Shown here: positions 17,473-22,500 of the stretch, piece after piece | Numbering within the stretch: position 1 is the stretch's first letter | How the letters are laid out: each line of letters begins with the position of its first letter | Assembly (NCBI GenBank): GCA_009760855.2 | Contig: WPIO01000077.1 | Span: 1,560,001-1,582,500, forward strand | Length of the DNA stretch: 22,500 nucleotides | Source: Cristatella mucedo | Lineage: Eukaryota > Bryozoa > Phylactolaemata > Cristatellidae | Direction of reading: 5' to 3' | Translations under genes and position numbers: made by a program | Notes under the pieces: model-generated | Database searches by the model: none | What the model saw: the letters and a program-made list of their open reading frames with translations, nothing else | What the model was told of the DNA's origin: nothing

Positions 17473-17632
17473 TAACAGCCTCATTTACATAGCGGCAAAA
17501 GAGCTTTTTAACGGCTATCGCCATCACTCGCAATAAAGGGTCGCCTGCGCCGCAGGACTCGGACCCACGTCGGACCTGAGTCCTGAAGAGCGAGCAACTC
17601 ATCGCTGGACTAAGGATGTCTTTTTATTGTAA
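17471..17632 (-). mobile_element. tRNA-derived SINE, copy 2 (antisense)
   Basis: On the - strand the A box is TAGTCCAGCGA (17602-17612) and the B box is GGTCCGAGTCC (17555-17565). The body has CGACCCTTTATTGC, GATGGCGATAGCCGTTAAAA and GAGCTCTTTTGCCGCTATGT, ending AAATGAGGCTGTTA. The body and tail match copies 1 and 3. It abuts R2. Confidence 0.75.
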
Positions 17633-17890
17633 GTCAGAAACCAGGAGAAAATACCGCGGAATTAAGAATCTAGCCGATAAAGCAGGTCAGTAGTTCGTTG
17701 CATAGACTTGCATACTTTCATACGCACTCACTGCAACATTTGCAGTCACCCTCTCTTGCACTCCCTCTTTCTTTTAGGACAATAAATTAGCTGCCTTATA
17801 TTTCATTAAACAAATCTCGGTGAAAGAAGCATTTGCTCTAGGGTTCTAGGCTGTTAGACCCACTTCCATAATTCCTACATTCTTTCGCAA
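17633..17890. other. No gene seen
   Basis: AT-rich with scattered CTCTCTT. No motif on either strand. Confidence 0.3.
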
Positions 17891-17899
17891 CAGCATCTT

Positions 17900-18095
17900 C
17901 TCTCTCTTTCGGTGCCAACTGGTGGTCCACTTTCTGCCCTGCCAACTTATGCTCCTACTGCTTTGCTAATTGCTTCCTCGGCTGCTGTCAGCTATGCTTC
18001 CTAGTGTTTTGTCTGGTGCATAAGATGAAGTTACTTAACTACCGTATGCATATTGAAAACTGCTTTTGCTGTGCGCCAAATAAAACTCCATCGTG
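17900..18095 (-). repeat. Diverged third copy of the R element (tentative)
   Basis: CAGCTATGCTTCCTAGTGTT, TTGTCTGGTGCATAAGATGA, GTTACTTAACTACCG and GCTTTTGCTGTGCGCCA parallel R2 positions 17312-17402 (CTGCTATGCTTCCCAC, TTTGTTTCGTGAGACGA, GTTGGCTACCGAA, GCTTAGGCTGTGGGTGCGCT) in order and orientation, with many substitutions. It is an older copy of the same family. Confidence 0.5.
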
Positions 18096-18639
18096 ATGTC
18101 TACTTTTTTATGGCTGTGTGCAGTTGCTGGAGGGAGATCTGTAGTGTCAATTTGTGTGTGCTGCCCGTCCTTCTTTACAAACGGCAGCCGGAACCTGTGT
18201 TAGGTGTTAGTCTCCAATGTGTGCTCAGCTTTCAATGCAGAAACTATCACTACTGTAGCCGACTGTTACCTTATTTTCAAAGCTTTCGTGTGTGCCTGCT
18301 TAGAATAAAGCATATACGGGCAAACGAAGTTGAATTAGATCGAAACAAAACTGGTCGTCTATCATAAAATGATTACACGCTGCACGAAATCAAAGGATGG
18401 AGAGGCCTTCACACGATTGGCTTCTGTGCACCTTGGTGCAAATCTGGAGAAGCCGATCCGAGTGGCAGCGCCCAGATTGGCGCCGGTAAAGCTGGAAGCA
18501 ATTGCATGAGCAAGCACGTGTACAAGCATTAGTCGGCGGGGTGGGGGTAGTGAGGTGCGTGCTTCTGCTGAGGAGAGCTGGTCTGGCTGCAGACCTGTCG
18601 AGCGCCACCGATACGTCCGCAGAGCTGGAAGCAGCACAG
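18096..18639. other. No gene recognised
   Basis: The + frame 18053-18367 contains VCSCWREICS, faintly like an F-box core, but nothing else supports a gene. From about 18390 the DNA is GC-rich, and frames are open on both strands by chance. Confidence 0.35.
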
Positions 18640-18681
18640 GAGCGAGCAGAGTGGAGCGAGTAGAGAGGAGCGAGCAGAGAG
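18640..18681. repeat. 14-bp tandem repeat, three copies
   Basis: GAGCGAGCAGAGTG, GAGCGAGTAGAGAG and GAGCGAGCAGAGAG occur head to tail. It sits just upstream of a LINE RT relic. Confidence 0.9.
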
Positions 18682-18759
18682 GAGATTTAGGTCCTCTTTT
18701 CGTGAGAGGCTCCACAGTATTGATATCAATGCGCAAAAATCATCCGAGAAGCCTCTACA

Positions 18760-19200
18760 GTATGGATACCCCAGGGCTGTGTGCTTGGTCCGCTTCTTTC
18801 CACAACTTATACTCCCTCTTGCCGATGTAATCGCCAAACTCTATTTGGACTTTCATTTCTATGAAGATGGTAGACAGCTGTACCTGTGCTTTGATCTCTC
18901 CATACCTTCTAGTATGTCAAACTCTTTCAACTCACTCGCTGCATGTAAAGCTGACATTTGCATTAGGATGGCAACAAACTTTCTCAAATTGAATGGTGAT
19001 GAAACCAACTTACTAGCTATGCGCAAACCAGCTGTTATTCGGGAATTGGAAAGTGGGTTTAGGCAGCATCAACACTGACTCTGACCTCAAATGCTTTGGA
19101 GACTGCCTTTAGTTCATATGCTCCGAGAGCCTGAAACTCACTCCCAACTAAAATCGTGGCATTTTCTCACGTGACAACATTGAAAAAGGAGCTGAACCGA
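18760..19200 (+). pseudogene. LINE RT relic joined to ORF C-terminus
   Basis: PQGCVLGPLL (18769-18798) is the RT P-G-S/C-VLGPLLF block. After a frame change, FHFYEDGRQLYLCFDLSIPS follows. Here the catalytic YADD block has become YEDG (18860-18871), so the active site is destroyed. ADICIRMATNFLKLNGDETN (the LxDIxxWMxxNxLKLNxDKTE block) comes next. A few codons later, with the region between deleted, SDLKCFGDC and ESLKLTPN correspond to the C-terminal SLK-FGDRAFS and P-LWNSLP blocks. Internal deletion, frameshifts and active-site loss make it dead. Confidence 0.85.
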
Positions 19201-19261
19201 GCACGTGCTCCTCGGCAGCGAATGCTGGCACGTGCTCCTCCGCACGTGCCAGCATTCGCTG
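19199..19261. repeat. Perfect 20-bp inverted repeat (hairpin) with CACGTG motifs
   Basis: CAGCGAATGCTGGCACGTGC (19216-19235) and its exact reverse complement (19242-19261) are separated by TCCTCC. Just upstream, GAGCACGTGCTC (19199-19210) is itself a 12-bp palindrome. CACGTG (E-box core) occurs at 19168, 19202, 19229 and 19243. No role is known. The sequence lies at the 3' edge of a LINE relic. Confidence 0.95.
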
Positions 19262-19985
19262 GCTTCGTATGAGCTGCCTTTTGTGTGCTAGCGCATGCTG
19301 CTTGCTACTGGGAATGTTATTACTAACCATATTGACATACTTACAAAATATATAAACTGCGGGAGGGGGAGGAGAGATTCGGTTCTTTGAATGTGTAATG
19401 CAAATGTCATATAATCATCAGCTGTCCTTATTATCAGCTGGTCCTTCACCTTGGTTTTAGTTTGAAAAGTAGTTTTTTTTCATTTCCACTTGCACTTTTG
19501 ACGGGGAGTTTGTTCATGCAGCTTTGCAAAAATCTGCAGGAAACTACCAGTTTTGGGATTCACCACTTCTGATGGTGGCTAGTGATGCGTTCGTACAGGG
19601 ATGTACACACGACACCATCACTGGGCTGGAAGCCGTGTGCTTCCATTTCCTGCGCGGTCACTCCTGTAGAGAAATGCTCTGTCTGGCATTTATTTCGCCG
19701 TTTAATTTTTACTAAATAATAAATAGACCAAGAGGTTTGGAGAGAGTTTGCCATAAGGTCAAACCTCCAGCAAACGCATCTGAAACCGTTTCGTTCATGT
19801 TTGTTCAGGCAACCAAAGTGGCCACGTGGTTTACACCTTGGGTGACAAGCACTCGTGTGGCGTAGTCTGCAGGCATTCGGCCACCACTGGCTTAGATAAA
19901 TGCTTCTGCACTTGTAAAAAACGCAGCTCTTGATAAACTAGACAAGCACTGCAATGGGCAGCGCAATTAAAGTCGTGCCAGAATG
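19262..19985. other. No gene seen
   Basis: Short frames such as 19524-19715 (+) without motifs. A GGGAGGGGGAGGAG purine run lies near 19361-19374. Nothing repetitive was recognised. Confidence 0.35.
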
Positions 19986-19989
19986 AACT

Positions 19990-20170
19990 TGACTTTGGAA
20001 AAAAAGGTTTGCTGATTGTACAGCCTCGTTTGCATAGCAGCAGAAGAGTCGTAGCGGACGGCTATCGCCACCGCTTGCAGTTGGCAATAAAGGATCGCCC
20101 ACTGCAGCACTCGATCCCACGACCCCTGGGTCGTGAAGAGAGCGGGCTCCAGCACCGTACGAGTCTAAGA
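19990..20170 (-). mobile_element. tRNA-derived SINE, copy 3 (antisense)
   Basis: On the - strand a diverged A box region (about 20156-20168) and B box GGATCGAGTGC (20107-20117) lead into GGGCGATCCTTTATTGCC, AACTGCAAGCGGTGGCGATA, GCTATGCAAACGAGGCTGTA and CAATCAGCAAACC, ending in a T-rich tail. The body matches copy 1 at 8196-8285 closely. Confidence 0.8.
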
Positions 20171-20404
20171 CCCAGGCGGCAGGACGCAGTGCCGCTCTGC
20201 TTTCCTTGCATCTCTCTAGTCAACTTTTAGTTTTGCTACTGTTCGTGCTGCTCGTGCTCATTTGCGCACGATTCAGTGCTCATTACCAAACAGTAATCCT
20301 GCTAGCCTTCACACGTGAGTATCTTTTGGTGTGCTCGCACATGCATGTCAAAGTATGATACCTTGCATGACATGAGCATTTGGGAATTGCTTCTCTTGTG
20401 GCAG

Positions 20405-20530
20405 AGGAGAAATGCAGCGCCTGAACAGAGATTTGGTTCCCTGTGGCGCTATTCGGAAGAGTTAGTAGTAGTAGTAATAGTAGTTGTTGTTATACTACTA
20501 TTGTTATTAGTATCTATTATTAGTATTATC
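20405..20530 (+). repeat. LINE-type 3' tail with TAG/TTA repeat
   Basis: GAAATGCAGCGCCTGAACAG, AGATTTGGTTCCCTGTGGCG and CTATTCGGAAGAG, followed by GTAGTAGTAATAGTAG and TTGTTATTAG units, match the tail at 10763-10810. No tRNA head or LINE ORF is clear upstream. Confidence 0.75.
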
Positions 20531-20671
20531 TATTTCGGGTTGCACTCGCCGGATATCATCCGTAACAGGATCGAACCTGAAGCTGGTTTTGTCCTCCTGT
20601 CAATAGACCCTCGGTCGACCTAGAGTTGGCATAGCTGCCTCAAGCCAACTTGATATGACTGCCCCGCCCTG

Positions 20672-20728
20672 CCCTTCACCTCAACCTGCCGCCTTCACCT
20701 CAACCTGCCGCCTTCACCTCAACCTGCT
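20672..20728. repeat. 19-bp tandem repeat, three copies
   Basis: GCCTTCACCTCAACCTGCC is repeated head to tail three times. The first copy has one substitution and the last ends CTGCT. Confidence 0.95.
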
Positions 20729-21164
20729 GCATGGTGCTCCCGGGTAAGCTGTGCTAGGTCATCTGATCGGAATGCATGCCGGCCGGCTGGTCATCGAGAG
20801 CTGTGTAGACCATGCCTTGTGCCTGCAATGCCCATCTCTGCCTGCTGCACGGCTTCGGCTTGTTTTCAGTTCCTTGGATAAGGAAGAGGATATTCCAAGA
20901 AGAGTCGTGATCGCTGAAGCATGCTTGCGAGAACCCCCCTCCCCTTTCCACGGGTCGATAGGCGGTCCGGTTGCAACATCGTACGTGTGCGACCGAGGCG
21001 TGACCGCCGGCTGCGACGACTGCTAGGAGAAGCTGTACGGTTCTGGGCCAGGGCGAGCGCCAGGCAGCAGCACTCCTGAGAATGCCGCCCCTGGTCGGAA
21101 TGCCTCTGTTAAGCCATCGCCACCGAGGTGCTGCCTACGACGGAAGAGGAGGGCGACGAGACGT

Positions 21165-21167
<3 letters not shown>

Positions 21168-21195
<28 letters not shown>
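21168..21195. repeat. (GA)n microsatellite
   Basis: About 14 GA units in the GC-rich region. They encode a spurious Arg-Glu run. Confidence 0.95.
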
Positions 21196-22292
21196 CGTGC
21201 TGGTGACTTATGCGTCGTCCGTTTGTTAAGAGAATCCAGCATCTGCCCGTCTGCCGTGCCCCTGTGCGACGCCTGTCTGCCATGCTTGTTGAATCTAGCG
21301 AGCGGTGGCCCACGCGGTGGCTGGCGTATCCCAGCCGGGAGGAACGCTTGGCTGCAGTAGCCCCGAGCGTTCGGCTGAGATGCAGCGATACCTGTTTAGC
21401 CGGCAACTTCTCACCGATAGGACGCTCTGTGAAGCCCCGGCCCCTCCCCCCCCCCACCGGTGATCTGTTCAAGTGTCGAGGCTATTTTGGCTGATCATTT
21501 GGGTTGCTGAGCAATCGTTTCCGTGGTGGCAGCCCCGGGCAGTAGTATTCCTTGTCATTGTACTCCTTCTCGACATTGCTGCCAAGGCTTCGATCAGCTC
21601 ACGCCAAGGTCGCTGATAAGTAGCCTGCTGCCAGGTGCAGAATCGCTAACCGATGCAGCACCGTAGCAGCAGCAGCCGCTGTGGTGACAGTCGACCAGCC
21701 AGAGCCGGTGGGGCAGGCCAGCATTGGAGCCGATCGGCTAATTGCTTGGCATCAAATGGCATGCCCCCAGGGGTCCTGCCTCAGCTGCCTGCCCTCCCTC
21801 CCTCCCTCCTTGGCAGTCGGTCGGCTGTCTGCTTTTAAAGGCACGTGATGGCCGCCGAGTCCTTTGGTGGGGCTGTCGCCTGCCGAAATAGTTTAGCACT
21901 GGTTCATTACCTGCATAGCTGCAGAGTCGTCTTTCCGGCGGTGCTTGCCTCACTCCAGGCTGAGCACCGTCGTGAGCTTTCTTCGGATTGTGTAATCCCC
22001 TTAATTAATATCAGCTGCTCCATCCGTCTTACGTGCTCGAGCTTGGAACTGCACGCCGCCATTACTGCGTCTTGCTCGCTAGGTGGCGCGTGATGCTGTG
22101 GAGTCCTGTCGGCAGCATGCCACTCGCGGCTCACTGTGCCTACTGCCTAGCAGCCGATTGTCGAAGCCCTTGCACGCTTCGACGGTGGCCTTTTAAAGAC
22201 CGGATTACTCGGCACGGCTCACGAGAAGGCCGCTCTCACGCCGAACACGCGTGCTCGCAGGCACATGCTTGCCGGCGGCAGCATGCCAGCGT

Positions 22293-22500
22293 AGACCACC
22301 GAGCGTGCGCAGCTAGCGCCCTTCTCACGCGCCAGCTGCTCGCGCGAGAGAGATGCAGCACAGCCGCGGCTCATACAAGAAAAAGAGCAAGGCAGTGAGG
22401 AGTACTCGGAAGTTGTCACCCTCTTCCTTCAGTTCTATCGAGGAGGCCATGACTACCTTACCTACAGTCTGACCGTCATATTTGCTAACCTTTTTGTAGT
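22293..22500 (+). CDS. Partial exon of a probable XK-related membrane protein
   Basis: XK-related (XKR/CED-8) proteins are multi-pass membrane proteins; several are phospholipid scramblases. The frame is open from a stop at 22292 to the window edge. After a charged stretch (LIQEKEQGSEEYSE) it reads VVTLFLQ, then FYRGGHDYLTYSLTVIF, then ANLFVV. This resembles the first hydrophobic unit of XK proteins, where a T/S-D/E-x(6)-h-Y-Y-x-x-G-x-hhh-F-x-LT-hh-F pattern is typical. There is no in-frame ATG: the only nearby ATG (22353) is in another frame that stops at about 22470. The piece is therefore probably an internal exon entered by a splice acceptor such as GCAGCACAG ending at 22363. It is cut by the window end. 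Family assignment is tentative because only about 35 informative residues are visible. Another multi-pass protein is possible. Confidence 0.45.

Larger units (their letters stand above)
20640..22292. other. GC- and CpG-rich region with short tandem repeats
   Basis: No coding gene is recognised. Composition is markedly GC-rich with frequent CpG. Frames are open on both strands by chance, and none shows a motif. It contains a 19-bp triplication, a GA microsatellite and a poly-C run near 21445-21455. TTTTAAAG occurs at about 21834 and 22192, the first just before GCACGTG. The position directly upstream of the coding frame at 22293 suggests a promoter or 5' exon region, which is inference only. 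Confidence 0.45.

Noticed and set aside
18092-18140. F-box domain (VCSCWREICS)
   Set aside because: Only about ten residues resemble an F-box core, no further domain follows, and the segment borders a diverged repeat.
20672-20728. CRISPR-like array or regulatory repeat array
   Set aside because: Only three contiguous 19-bp copies without spacers, so a simple tandem repeat in a eukaryotic context.
22033-22398. 121-codon ORF at the right end
   Set aside because: Ala/Arg/His/Cys-rich chance frame in CpG-rich DNA. The frame that overlaps its end (22293-22500) has membrane-protein character instead.

Overview
This is a repeat-rich stretch of an animal nuclear genome, most likely a non-vertebrate metazoan; I cannot name the species. 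The evidence for eukaryotic origin is direct. Two coding exons join in phase across GT-AG splice sites. There are decayed LINE reverse transcriptases, tRNA-derived SINEs with Pol III A and B boxes, and long microsatellites. No bacterial-style operon, Shine-Dalgarno site or dense coding is visible. Most long open frames are chance frames in GC-rich or simple-repeat DNA.

Host genes. The best-supported gene is a peroxin-11 gamma type gene (PEX11G/PEX11C-like) on the + strand. Exon 1 ends at a donor at 1258, and exon 2 runs from 2937 to 3115. The two join in phase 0 and give about the first 134 residues; I could not find the rest of the gene. At the right edge an open frame (22293-22500, +) looks like the first membrane segment of an XK-related protein and runs out of the window. 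Two weaker candidates lie on the - strand: a GC-rich exon-like block near 15621-15696 and a small Cys-rich terminal ORF at 15071-15292.

Mobile DNA. From about 3.4 to 20.5 kb the window is mostly a patchwork of dead repeats. One CR1/L2-like LINE lineage left protein-coding relics at 3720-4270, 4575-5301, 15800-16645 and 18760-19200. It also left many copies of its 3' tail (consensus roughly AAAGYGCCTAGAAAGAGATT...GGGCGCTATRCAAATG followed by ATT or TAG repeats) in both orientations. tRNA-headed SINEs lie at 8118-8315 (+), 10676-10830 (+), 17471-17632 (-) and 19990-20170 (-), with tail fragments elsewhere. The SINE at 10676 carries the LINE tail, a classic SINE/LINE partnership. A roughly 270-bp element occurs as a near-identical inverted pair at 11956-12228 and 17200-17472. 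The first copy is inserted inside a LINE tail and the second abuts a SINE tail. A frameshifted pseudogene of an uncharacterised multicopy animal protein family lies at 5869-6530 (-).

Right end. From about 20.6 to 22.35 kb the DNA is GC- and CpG-rich with short tandem repeats. This fits an upstream or promoter region for the gene entering at 22.3 kb, although no promoter element was identified. No CRISPR array, complete transposon or gene cluster was found. The most unusual features are the repeat architecture (foldback and nested insertions), a perfect 20-bp hairpin in an E-box cluster at 19168-19261, and the unexplained Cys-rich ORF.
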